DNA of 6,943 bases from Propionivibrio sp. (GCA_003249625.1 QKII01000355.1:1-6943), one strand, 5' to 3'; shown: positions 1 through 6,016, counted from the first letter of the stretch. Numbers and translations: made by a program. Notes: a model not told the origin generated them from the sequence alone.

Positions 1-471
1 CAGTGCCCGGGCAGCTTCGACCTGACCGTGCGGTACGGCGAGGATGCCGGCGCGGACGCATTCGGTATTGTAGGCGCCGATGTTCAGCGACAGTGCGATG
101 GCGGCACAGGCGAAATCGGAGAGCTGGAGACTATCGGGAAGAATGGTGGGAACGACCAGCCAGACGAACAGTATCTGCAGGAGCAGAGGCGTGCCGCGGA
201 TCAGCCAAACGTAGAAGTCACAGAGCCATTTCAGCGGCGGGAACTTCGAGAGCTTGCCCATGCCGCCAAGAACGCCCAGCACGATACCGGCGGAGCCGGC
301 GATCATCGTCAACCAGACAGTGATGCGTGCGCCGTCGGCGAATTGCTCGGCTGCCGGGCCGATTGGGGCGGGCGCTGCAGAGAGCGGAATGGCCAGTCCC
401 CAGAGAAAGGCCAGCAGGCCGACCATGGCCGCGACCATGGTCCACGCCGGGTGCCGCGAGATCCAGTTCAT
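1..471 (-). CDS. Polar amino-acid ABC transporter permease (HisM/GlnP family), 3' end outside the window
   Basis: This is the inner-membrane channel subunit of an amino-acid importer. 157 codons are visible and the frame is still open at base 1. A hydrophobic segment at about residues 11-30 is followed by an Ala/Pro-rich loop (31-44). The family core then starts at FADGARITVWLT, with further membrane segments near 50-70, 84-110 and 118-140. The family motif RGTPLLLQ (92-99) is present. The start of the cytoplasmic EAA loop that docks on the ATPase is visible as GILAVPHGQVEAARAL (142-157). The ATG lies 18 bp after the stop of the substrate-binding protein gene, with only a weak purine-rich ribosome site (GCAAAGAACG), so translation is probably coupled in one operon. 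The missing C-terminus and the ATPase should lie left of the window. The family is certain; the substrate cannot be read from the permease. Confidence 0.93.
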   Translation of the reverse strand, partial: MNWISRHPAWTMVAAMVGLLAFLWGLAIPLSAAPAPIGPAAEQFADGARITVWLTMIAGSAGIVLGVLGGMGKLSKFPPLKWLCDFYVWLIRGTPLLLQILFVWLVVPTILPDSLQLSDFACAAIALSLNIGAYNTECVRAGILAVPHGQVEAARAL

Positions 472-489
472 CGTTCTTTGCCGGGCCGC

Positions 490-1260
490 TTAACGGCAGG
501 TGATGTCTTCGTCAAAGTATTTATTCGAGATCGTGGCGAACGTACCGTCCTTGATCAGGTCGGCGATCGTCTGGTTGATCTGGTCCATGAACTCCTTGTT
601 GTTCTTGCGCATGATCAGCGAGACGCGCTCGACGAATACCTGTTCGCCGGTCACGATGCCCGCGTTCGCGTTCTTCTTGAGCGTTCCCTTGACCGTGAAC
701 TTGTCGGAGATCCATGCGTCGATTTTTTTCGCCCGTAGCGCGGAGAAAGCTTCAGGATCGGACTTGTAGGTTTTGATCTCCTTCAAGCCTTCAATTTTCT
801 TGGCGGCATCGTAGTAGCTGGTTGACAGTTGCACGCCAACCGCTTTCCCTTTCAGGTCCGCGGTAGTCAGGGGGCCGCCCTTGCGCGCGGCAATCTGTCC
901 GCCGGTGCAATAGTGCGGGCTGGCGAAATCCACGGCCTCGGCGCGTTCCTTGGTGTATCCGTGCGAGGCGATGGCGAAGTCAAAGCGGTCCTGTTTGACG
1001 GCAGCCAGTTGGGCATCGAAAGGAACGACTCGCCACTCGAGCTTGAGTCCCATCTTCTTGGCGATTGCTTCGGCGACATCAACCTCGTAACCGGTTAGCT
1101 TCTTGCCCTCGTAGTAGTTGAATGGCGCAAAGGCGCCCTCGGTGGCGGCAACGATCGTTCCGGAAGACTTGATCTCACTCCAGTCGCGCGCAATGGCCGG
1201 GGCTGATGCCAGTGCAGTGAGGCAACATAGCGCGCCGAACATTTTCGTCAGTCGTTTCAT
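490..1260 (-). CDS. Amino-acid ABC transporter periplasmic substrate-binding protein (SBP family 3)
   Basis: This 256-residue periplasmic receptor delivers a polar amino acid to the adjacent permease. A signal peptide is clear: MKRLTKMF, a hydrophobic stretch, then SAPAIA with likely cleavage after A24. The family-3 two-lobe fold is marked by FAPFNYY (44-50), GYEVDVAEAIAKKMG (57-71), FDAQLAAVKQDRFDFAIA (81-98), the YTKER motif with R106, VDFASPHY (110-117), and DAWISDKF with D186. In this family the Arg and Asp bind the ligand's alpha-carboxylate and alpha-amino groups, so an alpha-amino acid is the expected ligand. C118 and C255 are the only cysteines outside the signal peptide and could form a disulphide. 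The open frame extends upstream to 1362, but the ATG at 1260 is chosen because it begins the signal peptide and follows a Shine-Dalgarno-like AGGAATCC. Together with the permease 18 bp downstream it forms an importer operon. Specificity is not determined. Confidence 0.95.
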   Translation of the reverse strand: MKRLTKMFGALCCLTALASAPAIARDWSEIKSSGTIVAATEGAFAPFNYYEGKKLTGYEVDVAEAIAKKMGLKLEWRVVPFDAQLAAVKQDRFDFAIASHGYTKERAEAVDFASPHYCTGGQIAARKGGPLTTADLKGKAVGVQLSTSYYDAAKKIEGLKEIKTYKSDPEAFSALRAKKIDAWISDKFTVKGTLKKNANAGIVTGEQVFVERVSLIMRKNNKEFMDQINQTIADLIKDGTFATISNKYFDEDITCR

Positions 1261-1353
1261 GATGGATTCCTGGTCGGGTTGGTCGGGAAGCGAATCGCGA
1301 TGGAGCGTGGCAATACGAATATCGCCCGCTATCGGTTCTCGCAAAAGGGCGAC

Positions 1354-1381
1354 AGAATACAACGAACGCCTGCCCGATCAA
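1354..1381 (-). promoter_or_regulatory. Candidate sigma-70 promoter of the importer operon
   Basis: Read on the minus strand, TTGATC (bases 1376-1381) and TATTCT (1354-1359) are separated by 16 bp, each matching 4 of 6 consensus bases. Transcription would start near 1347, giving a leader of about 90 nt before the substrate-binding protein. The site lies between the DUF3014 stop and the importer, so the importer need not depend on read-through. It was found by eye and is moderately weak. Confidence 0.35.
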
Positions 1382-1395
1382 AGCCGGTCATCGGC

Positions 1396-2220
1396 TCACG
1401 GGCGAGCTACCTGCTGTCTTATCTCCGTCAGCTTTCTTTTGAGCACGCTGGCGTTCTCACGACCGATCCGCATCATGATCTTCTGTCCAGCCGAGCGGGA
1501 TTCCAGATTCGGATCGGCATATTCGAACAGGATCTTGGGCTGTTGCAGTTTCACCGGCGGTACCAGGTCGGGGGCTGAGAGAAGATCGTCGATGGCGACG
1601 ACGAGGCGATCGTTGAAGTTGGCTTTCGGATAGCCTATTTCAGCGTAGGCCTTCTGGAACAGGGGGTAGAAACGGCGATACACGGCGACGAGCTTGGCGC
1701 TGTCGACCGCTTTTGCGACGGCAATATAAGCAGCGTAGCGGGAGGCGTTACGTTTCCCGATCGCCAGTGTTTCATCCTTGCCGTCCGTGATGAAGGCACC
1801 TTCCGCGCGCTTGAGCGGTACGATGGATGCAGGGAGATGATTGCGTGGCAAGTTATCCACGGTAACGACGATGTGGTAGATGAGTTCCTCGGAGAGCAAC
1901 AGCGCGAGTCCCTTCCGGCCCAGAATTCCGCTGATTGCATTGCGGAAAGGCGCGTCGCTCTGTCCAAGCTCAGGTAGGGGCGTTTCAAGGGGCGTTGGCT
2001 CTATCGGGTGGAGGATCGCCGGCGGTTCCGGCACGGGCGGTGGAGATATCGGCGTCGGTGGGGGTAGTTCGGGGGCGGACGGGGCTGCTGCCGGAGGGGG
2101 AGAGATTGCTGCCGTAACCGTTGACGGCCTGTCAGCCGGATTGAAAAACAGAAAATACGCAACGATGCCGCCCAGTAGCACGACGATCAGTGCCGCTAGT
2201 CCCCACGATTTTCTCTTCAT
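1396..2220 (-). CDS. DUF3014 domain-containing membrane-anchored protein
   Basis: The protein has 274 residues and unknown function. A short basic N-terminus (MKRKSW) precedes one membrane helix at about residues 7-26. A Pro/Ala-rich linker (about 31-80) follows, then the DUF3014 domain from PLPELGQSDAPFR (81-93) to the C-terminus. Family landmarks visible are VVTVDNLPR (118-126), RYAAYIAVAKAVD (161-173), YPLFQKAYAEIGYP (185-198), FNDRLVVAIDDLL (202-214), ADPNLE (235-240) and SAGQKIMMRIGREN (243-256). The layout suggests an inner-membrane anchor with the domain held away from the membrane, probably in the periplasm; this is inferred from topology only. The ATG at 2220 follows a strong Shine-Dalgarno (GAGGGAGAA, bases 2226-2234). 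The importer follows after 135 bp but has its own promoter candidate, so co-transcription is uncertain. The biochemical role is unknown for the family as far as I know. Confidence 0.9.
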   Translation of the reverse strand: MKRKSWGLAALIVVLLGGIVAYFLFFNPADRPSTVTAAISPPPAAAPSAPELPPPTPISPPPVPEPPAILHPIEPTPLETPLPELGQSDAPFRNAISGILGRKGLALLLSEELIYHIVVTVDNLPRNHLPASIVPLKRAEGAFITDGKDETLAIGKRNASRYAAYIAVAKAVDSAKLVAVYRRFYPLFQKAYAEIGYPKANFNDRLVVAIDDLLSAPDLVPPVKLQQPKILFEYADPNLESRSAGQKIMMRIGRENASVLKRKLTEIRQQVARP

Positions 2221-2251
2221 CTACGTTCTCCCTCATTGGCGATTTTTGGAG

Positions 2252-2279
2252 AGGATAGACCACAATCGCTCTTGGGCAA
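2252..2279 (-). promoter_or_regulatory. Candidate sigma-70 promoter of the DUF3014 gene
   Basis: On the minus strand, TTGCCC (2274-2279) and TATCCT (2252-2257) are spaced by 16 bp, each 4 of 6 to consensus. The predicted start near 2245 leaves a short leader of about 25 nt containing the Shine-Dalgarno. Position and spacing are good; the hexamers are only moderate. Confidence 0.4.
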
Positions 2280-2292
2280 ATGCTGCAGGCGT

Positions 2293-2314
2293 GTCACAAA
2301 GGTGGCTTTGTTAC
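2293..2314. repeat. Inverted repeat (ACAAAG / CTTTGT)
   Basis: ACAAAG (2296-2301) and CTTTGT (2306-2311) are perfect complements around the 4-base spacer GTGG. After one mismatch, GT (2293-2294) and AC (2313-2314) also pair. It lies upstream of the DUF3014 promoter candidate and overlaps the first GTTAC repeat. There is no T-run, so it is more likely an operator or a chance repeat than a terminator. Confidence 0.4.
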
Positions 2315-2335
2315 GGATGGTTACAGATGGGCTTA
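2310..2335 (+). promoter_or_regulatory. Direct GTTAC-type repeats, possible response-regulator site
   Basis: GTTAC occurs at 2310-2314 and 2320-2324, and the related GCTTAC at 2330-2335. The 10-mers TTACGGATGG and TTACAGATGG (2311-2330) are adjacent and differ by one base. Direct repeats spaced by about one helical turn are typical of OmpR/PhoB-type winged-helix regulators. The array would sit about 60 bp upstream of the proposed small-RNA start and about 65 bp upstream of the DUF3014 start of transcription. No regulator gene is in the window, so the assignment is inference. Confidence 0.35.
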
Positions 2336-2380
2336 CGGGCAGCAACAGACTCCGCTTCCATTCGGGGCGTAAACTGCAGC

Positions 2381-2479
2381 CATTGTTTCAGTGTCTCCGC
2401 TGACAATGTTTGACCCTCCCTGACCCATCGCAACGATGGGACTTTCAATCCCGTGCCATACCGGCGCGGGATTTTTTTT
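2381..2479 (+). ncRNA. Candidate trans-acting small RNA, about 100 nt, three hairpins
   Basis: No known family is recognised. Three local hairpins are followed by a U-tract. Hairpin 1 pairs CATTGT (2381-2386) with ACAATG (2403-2408), continues after a 2-nt bulge with CAG/CTG, and has the loop TGTCTCCG. A single-stranded C-rich segment (2414-2422, CCCTCCCTG) follows, complementary to Shine-Dalgarno sequences. Hairpin 2 is a perfect 7-bp stem, CCCATCG/CGATGGG (2424-2440), with the loop CAA. Hairpin 3 is the terminator at 2447-2473, with T-run 2472-2479. Both flanking genes read leftward, so the rightward terminator needs a non-coding transcript. A weak -10 (TAAACT, 2370-2375) fits a start near 2382, but no good -35 is visible, so an activator would be needed. 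The 5' end is uncertain; further pairing at about 2333-2377 might belong to a longer form. Confidence 0.5.
2447..2479 (+). terminator. Rho-independent terminator on the plus strand
   Basis: AATCCCGTGCC (2447-2457) pairs with GGCGCGGGATT (2463-2473) through 11 bp, including one T-G wobble, around the loop ATACC. It runs directly into eight T residues (2472-2479). In the opposite direction no T-run follows, so it acts rightward and does not serve the cytochrome gene ending at 2498. Confidence 0.85.
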
Positions 2480-2497
2480 ACATGCGCTGCGGATACG

Positions 2498-3049
2498 TCA
2501 TCGCGCGGCGGGTTGTCGTCTTCCGAAGGGAAGCGCCATGCGTGAGAGCAGGCCGTCGCGCAGGATGAACTGATGGTAGAAGGCGCCTACGACGTGCAGG
2601 GCGACGATGGCTGCAAGCGCACGGGCCGTGAAAACGTGCAGTGAATGCAGTGGAACATTGTCGAAACTGGCGGGCAGCGCCACGTGTTGGCCAAACAGGA
2701 TTTCAGGCAGGCCAGCCTTGATCGCCATGACGGTTCCGCTGCCGATCATGATCAGGACCAAAGCATCGAATATGCGATGGACGAACGGGACGATACGGTC
2801 CGCGATGGCGATCCCGGAAAGCACGGGGGCCGGTCGCTTCGTCTTTGGGCGGATGAACATACGTGCGACACACAGGGCAAAGATGAGGGTGCCGGCTGCC
2901 ATGTGCTTCAGCAGGGCGAAGGTTTTGCCCGGATTAGTGTTGTCCATCGGGGCCATGACGAACGTTCCGAGAAATAGGGCGGCAATAATGAGCAACGCGA
3001 TTGCCCAGTGAAGGATACGAAGCGCGGGATGGTAGCGGCGGGGCAGCAC
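2498..3049 (-). CDS. Cytochrome b561 (CybB-type di-heme membrane protein)
   Basis: This 183-residue inner-membrane b-type cytochrome probably moves electrons between quinol and an acceptor. In E. coli CybB the acceptor is superoxide. Four hydrophobic helices lie near residues 12-34, 46-66, 88-110 and 137-161. The expected heme histidines are all present: H14 in LRILHW, H49 in LLKHMAAG, and H138 and H152 in the last helix (LHVFTARALAAIVALHVVG). They align closely with the four E. coli CybB ligands, helix for helix. The C-terminal HQFILRDGLLSRM tail is also typical of the family. The start is GTG at 3049, preceded by AGGAG at 8 nt spacing; it begins the usual N-terminal RYHPALRILHW. The gene stands alone, divergent from pepD. 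A good -10 hexamer (TATCAT, 3176-3181) lies 120 bp upstream, but without a clear -35. No terminator for this gene is visible after the stop. Confidence 0.93.
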   Translation of the reverse strand: MLPRRYHPALRILHWAIALLIIAALFLGTFVMAPMDNTNPGKTFALLKHMAAGTLIFALCVARMFIRPKTKRPAPVLSGIAIADRIVPFVHRIFDALVLIMIGSGTVMAIKAGLPEILFGQHVALPASFDNVPLHSLHVFTARALAAIVALHVVGAFYHQFILRDGLLSRMALPFGRRQPAAR

Positions 3050-3057
3050 GAGCGAAA

Positions 3058-3062
3058 CTCCT
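3058..3062 (-). promoter_or_regulatory. Shine-Dalgarno of cytochrome b561, supports the GTG start
   Basis: On the minus strand AGGAG is followed after 8 nt by GTG at 3049. There is no ATG between it and the conserved N-terminus, so the non-ATG start is well supported. Confidence 0.75.
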
Positions 3063-3273
3063 GAATTTCTAAGGTCAAGGCAGCCGCAATCGTGGCGGCT
3101 ACGAGCGAGAGCAGCACCCGCAAACTCCAGGGCGAGAACGTCTTCTGCAAGGGACGGAAACTCTCGGAAGACACAATGATACGTGAATCAGTGGGAAGCG
3201 TGGTAGTCGGGCGGCTCGTTGGACGCGGTAAACTGTGCTCTGTTTTGTCCTTGATGCGACTACCAATAACTCC

Positions 3274-4761
3274 ATGAGCACTTCACTCGTTTTCAACAAT
3301 CTTGGACCTGCCTCCGTCTGGAGGCATTTTGCGACGCTTTGCGCGATCCCCAGGCCATCCAAGGGGGAGGCGCTTTTGCGGGAGCATCTACGGCAATGGG
3401 CCGTAGAGCGCGGACTGGAAACCCATGTCGACGCAGCCGGCAATCTGGTTGTGCGCAAGCTGGCAAGCAGGGGCTGCGAGGCGGCGCCCGGTGTCGTACT
3501 TCAATCGCATCTGGACATGGTCTGCCAGAAAAACGGCGATACGGCGCACGATTTCGCGCGCGATCCGATCGTTCCCGTCTTGCATGACGGCTGGCTTGTC
3601 GCGGAGGAAACCACGCTCGGTGCGGACAACGGCATTGGCGTTGCGCTGATGCTGGCCGCGCTTGAAGACGCTTCGCTTGTGCATGGCCCGCTCGAAGCCT
3701 TGTTTACCGTCGACGAAGAATGCGGCATGGGGGGCGCACGGGGCCTTGATCCCCAGGTGCTGCAGGGGCAACTGCTGCTCAATCTGGATACGGAGGAGTG
3801 GGGGCAGTTCTACCTCGGTTGCGCGGGCGGCGTCGACGTGAACGTCTCCAGAGCAGGGGAGAGCGACCTCGTTCCGGCAGGCTATGTCGGTTTGTGCATT
3901 GATGTGCGGGGACTGCGCGGCGGGCATTCGGGGGTGAATATTCACGAAGGGCGTGGCAGTGCGATCAAGCTGCTGGTACGGGTGCTCCGTGATATGGAGC
4001 GGCGTTGGCCGTTACGCCTCGCGACGCTCAGTGGTGGCACGGCACGCAATGCTCTGCCGCGTGAGGCGCATGCCACGCTTGCCGTTCCGGGCGAGGCAAT
4101 GGAGACGGTGGCGGAAATGATGGCTGATCTTCAGGCGACGTTTCGCGGCGAGTTAGCCGGCGTGGACGAAAACGTCAGCGTTTCTTTCTCGTCGTCAACC
4201 GTCGAGCGGGTGATGGCGCCCGCTCAGCAGACCGCTTGGCTGGCCTCTCTCCACGCGGCGCCACAGGGTGTCCTGCGCATGAGCGTGACAGTGCCTGGTG
4301 TCGTCGAGACCTCCGTCAACCTTGGTGTGGTCGATCTTCAGCCGCAGGCAGGAAAGGCGAGTTTCATGGTTCGCTCACTAGTCGATAGCGCTGGTGTCGA
4401 ACTGGCCAACCAGATACTCAGCCTGTTCGAGCTATCCGGCATCGCGGCGGAAGTGTCGGGTCATTACCCGGGTTGGTCCCCCAATCCGGCATCGCCATTG
4501 CTGGCTTTGTGCCGTGACGTTTTTCGCCGGGAATTCGGTGGCGAGGCGATGACCCAGGTGATTCATGCGGGTCTGGAGTGCGGGCTGATCGGTGGCAAGT
4601 ATCCGTGCATGGACATGGTGTCGTTCGGGCCAACGATCCGTGGTGCGCATGCGCCGGGCGAAGCTGTTGATGTGGCGTCGGTGGGCGATTGCTGGCGGCT
4701 GCTGCAAGCCGTTCTGGCTGCCTGTTCTACAGAGAGTCAACGGGAACAGGACGGCCCGTGA
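3274..4761 (+). CDS. pepD: Aminoacyl-histidine dipeptidase / cytosol non-specific dipeptidase (M20C)
   Basis: This cytoplasmic zinc dipeptidase hydrolyses Xaa-His dipeptides such as carnosine and many other unblocked dipeptides. Its 495 residues match the usual family length of about 485. Catalytic and metal residues are all in place: H79 and D81 in SHLDMVC, bridging D118 in GADNGIG, the E148-E149 pair in DEECGMGG, D172 in NLDTEEWG, and H459 in RGAHAPGE. The lid domain contains the conserved RGLRGGHSGVNIHEGRGSA segment (212-230). SGGTARNALPREA (253-265) and HAGLECGLIGGKYP (431-444) are further family signatures. The ATG at 3274 begins the normal family N-terminus (SVWRHFATLCAIPRPS). An in-frame GTG at 3235 would add 13 unconserved residues. 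Neither start has a clear Shine-Dalgarno, and no convincing promoter was found. The 3' end overlaps the convergent FHA-EAL gene by 35 bp. Confidence 0.95.
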   Translation: MSTSLVFNNLGPASVWRHFATLCAIPRPSKGEALLREHLRQWAVERGLETHVDAAGNLVVRKLASRGCEAAPGVVLQSHLDMVCQKNGDTAHDFARDPIVPVLHDGWLVAEETTLGADNGIGVALMLAALEDASLVHGPLEALFTVDEECGMGGARGLDPQVLQGQLLLNLDTEEWGQFYLGCAGGVDVNVSRAGESDLVPAGYVGLCIDVRGLRGGHSGVNIHEGRGSAIKLLVRVLRDMERRWPLRLATLSGGTARNALPREAHATLAVPGEAMETVAEMMADLQATFRGELAGVDENVSVSFSSSTVERVMAPAQQTAWLASLHAAPQGVLRMSVTVPGVVETSVNLGVVDLQPQAGKASFMVRSLVDSAGVELANQILSLFELSGIAAEVSGHYPGWSPNPASPLLALCRDVFRREFGGEAMTQVIHAGLECGLIGGKYPCMDMVSFGPTIRGAHAPGEAVDVASVGDCWRLLQAVLAACSTESQREQDGP

Positions 4762-5830
4762 GGTAGCCCTGGATCAGGCGAAAGCCCATCTCGATGCAGG
4801 CTTGCGCCTCTGCTTCGTCTTCCACGCCTTCGGCCAGCGGCACCGAGCCGGTTGCGAGGACCATCTGCACAAGGTCACGAACGATCTTGCGTTTGCGTTC
4901 GCTTGCGTTGTGCAGCCCGCGAATCAGAGTCATGTCGAACTTGACGAAATGTGCCGGTACATCCGCCAGTTCAAGCAGGCGAGCCTGTCCGGCACCGAAG
5001 TCGTCATAGGCGAAACGGATGCCGAGTTCCTCGAGACGGTTTGCCAGTTCGCGTAGCTTCTCGATCCCGGTGACCGCGGATTCGTGGATTTCCACGACGA
5101 TGTCCAGCATTGGCCGTGCTTTTCGGATTCGTTCAAGCGAGGCGAGGAAAGTGTCGCTGAAAGTTTCCTTGGGATGGGCGTTGATGAACAGGGTATTGCC
5201 GTTCAAATGCGGTGAGGCCTTGTTAATGCCGAAGTCGCGAAAAGCCTGACTCAGCGCCTCCTCGCGGTCGAGCATCTCGGCGAGGGCAAAAAGCTCGATC
5301 GGGCTGGCCGGCAGGCGCGGATGGTTGGCGCGCCCGAGCAGTTCATACGCGACAACACTTCGGGATTGCGCATCGACGATCGGTTGCGCGGCGCCGGAAA
5401 TTCCCTGGCCCATGATCAGTTCGTCGAGTTCCGCTTCGTTCGTGACGAAGTGCTCGGACAGCGGCAATCCGGCTGGCATGACCATGGTCAGCATCTCGTC
5501 GAACGACAGCGTGTCTTCTTCGTTCAGCAGTCGGCGGCACAGTTTGAACTCGGCGCTTGCGAAATGGATAACGTCGTTTTCCTTGAGCAGGCAATAACCG
5601 TCGATGCGTCGGCGATTGACGAATGTTCCGTTCGTGCTGTTCTCGTCGGTGAGGCGGAGCCGGCCGGTGATGTCGCGGGCAATGATTGCTTGATCGCGGC
5701 TCAGACCGAGGTTGGCGATTACGAGGTCGTTGCCCTTGCTGCGCCCTATCCGGCATGGCAGTTGCGTAATGACAAAATCGGAATGGGTGCCGCCAGCGCC
5801 GATCGACTCGAGAACCCATTGTTTTTTCAA
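4727..5830 (-). CDS. FHA domain - EAL domain protein, probable c-di-GMP phosphodiesterase
   Basis: From the chosen TTG start the protein has 367 residues, with no signal peptide or membrane helix, so it is cytoplasmic. An N-terminal FHA domain (about 5-100) has GR (29-30), S44-R45 and NSTNGTFVN (64-72), the phospho-threonine-binding framework. The usual histidine of the SRxH motif is Q47. A short linker leads to an EAL domain (about 135-367). The EAL triplet reads E163-L-L, but catalytic residues appear intact: E163, N217, E247, D276-D277 (YDDFGAG), K297, E334 (AEGVED) and Q354 (IQGY). Hydrolysis of c-di-GMP is therefore plausible, perhaps gated by binding a phosphorylated partner. TTG at 5830 is preferred because AGGGAG lies 6 nt upstream; ATG at 5863 (11 residues more) has a purine run directly abutting it. 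It is divergent from the Cache sensor and converges on pepD with overlap. Confidence 0.9.
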   Translation of the reverse strand: MKKQWVLESIGAGGTHSDFVITQLPCRIGRSKGNDLVIANLGLSRDQAIIARDITGRLRLTDENSTNGTFVNRRRIDGYCLLKENDVIHFASAEFKLCRRLLNEEDTLSFDEMLTMVMPAGLPLSEHFVTNEAELDELIMGQGISGAAQPIVDAQSRSVVAYELLGRANHPRLPASPIELFALAEMLDREEALSQAFRDFGINKASPHLNGNTLFINAHPKETFSDTFLASLERIRKARPMLDIVVEIHESAVTGIEKLRELANRLEELGIRFAYDDFGAGQARLLELADVPAHFVKFDMTLIRGLHNASERKRKIVRDLVQMVLATGSVPLAEGVEDEAEAQACIEMGFRLIQGYLTGRPVPVDSL

Positions 5831-5836
5831 CGCCTG

Positions 5837-5842
5837 CTCCCT
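5837..5842 (-). promoter_or_regulatory. Shine-Dalgarno deciding the TTG start of the FHA-EAL gene
   Basis: The minus strand reads AGGGAG, then 6 nt, then TTG (5830-5828) followed by AAA AAA CAA TGG. The spacing is ideal. The 11 residues encoded upstream from ATG 5863 (MNRYRACREQA) contain this site and look like translated leader. A longer start is not excluded. Confidence 0.6.
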
Positions 5843-5944
5843 GCACGCACGATATCGGTTCATCCTCTGAAGACGCGTGAAGATTAGCATGAAAATAAGG
5901 GGGCAAACTGCTTCGATTCGGCCGGTTGTCGCGTCCATCGGAGT

Positions 5945-5957
5945 CTTTCCCGGAAAG
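5945..5957. repeat. 13-bp palindrome CTTTCC-C-GGAAAG
   Basis: This is a perfect 6-bp inverted repeat around one central C, in the intergenic region between the divergent FHA-EAL and Cache-sensor genes. Its size and position suit a dimeric repressor or activator site, but no partner protein can be named. Confidence 0.35.
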
Positions 5958-5986
5958 GGGAGGACGCGCCTGTTCGGTGTCGCTCC

Positions 5987-6016
5987 GTAGTTTCCGCAAA
6001 AGCTGGCGGAAGTTAC
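5987..6016. repeat. 11-bp stem inverted repeat upstream of the Cache sensor gene
   Basis: GTAGTTTCCGC (5987-5997) pairs with GCGGAAGTTAC (6006-6016) around the 8-base spacer AAAAGCTG. The wobble pairs are G-T and T-G at the fourth and fifth positions from the outer end. No T-run follows. It could be an mRNA leader hairpin for the sensor gene or an operator; a nearby ATGACA (6025-6030) resembles a -35 element, but no good -10 follows it. Confidence 0.4.

Noticed and set aside
28..738. Long plus-strand open frame of 236 codons opposite the permease and binding-protein genes.
   Set aside because: Composition is that of an antisense shadow, with no recognisable domain, and it lies opposite two clearly conserved genes.
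1382..1396. Small inverted repeat AGCCG/CGGCT at the end of the DUF3014 gene as a terminator.
   Set aside because: It has only a 5-bp stem overlapping the stop codon and is followed by TTTGAT rather than a T-run, so it is too weak to call.
1880..2413. Plus-strand open frame of 177 codons, Gly-rich, reaching into the small-RNA region.
   Set aside because: The Gly-rich part is the reverse of the proline linker of the DUF3014 protein, and no ribosome site or family pattern is visible.
2447..2473. The terminator hairpin as the leftward terminator of cytochrome b561.
   Set aside because: In the leftward direction the stem is followed by GAAAGTCCC, without a T-run, and the T-run lies only on the plus strand.
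2908..3174. Minus-strand frame starting with GTG at 3174 whose first 40 residues resemble a membrane segment, upstream of cytochrome b561.
   Set aside because: It has no Shine-Dalgarno and runs deep into the cytochrome gene in another frame. Cytochrome b561 homologues need no N-terminal extension, so this is not a frameshifted part of it.
3235..3273. Upstream GTG start adding 13 residues to PepD.
   Set aside because: The added residues are not family-like and there is no better ribosome site. The ATG at 3274 gives the normal length and N-terminus.
5321..5887. Plus-strand open frame of 188 codons opposite the FHA-EAL gene.
   Set aside because: It is an antisense shadow of the FHA and early EAL coding sequence, with no domain pattern of its own.
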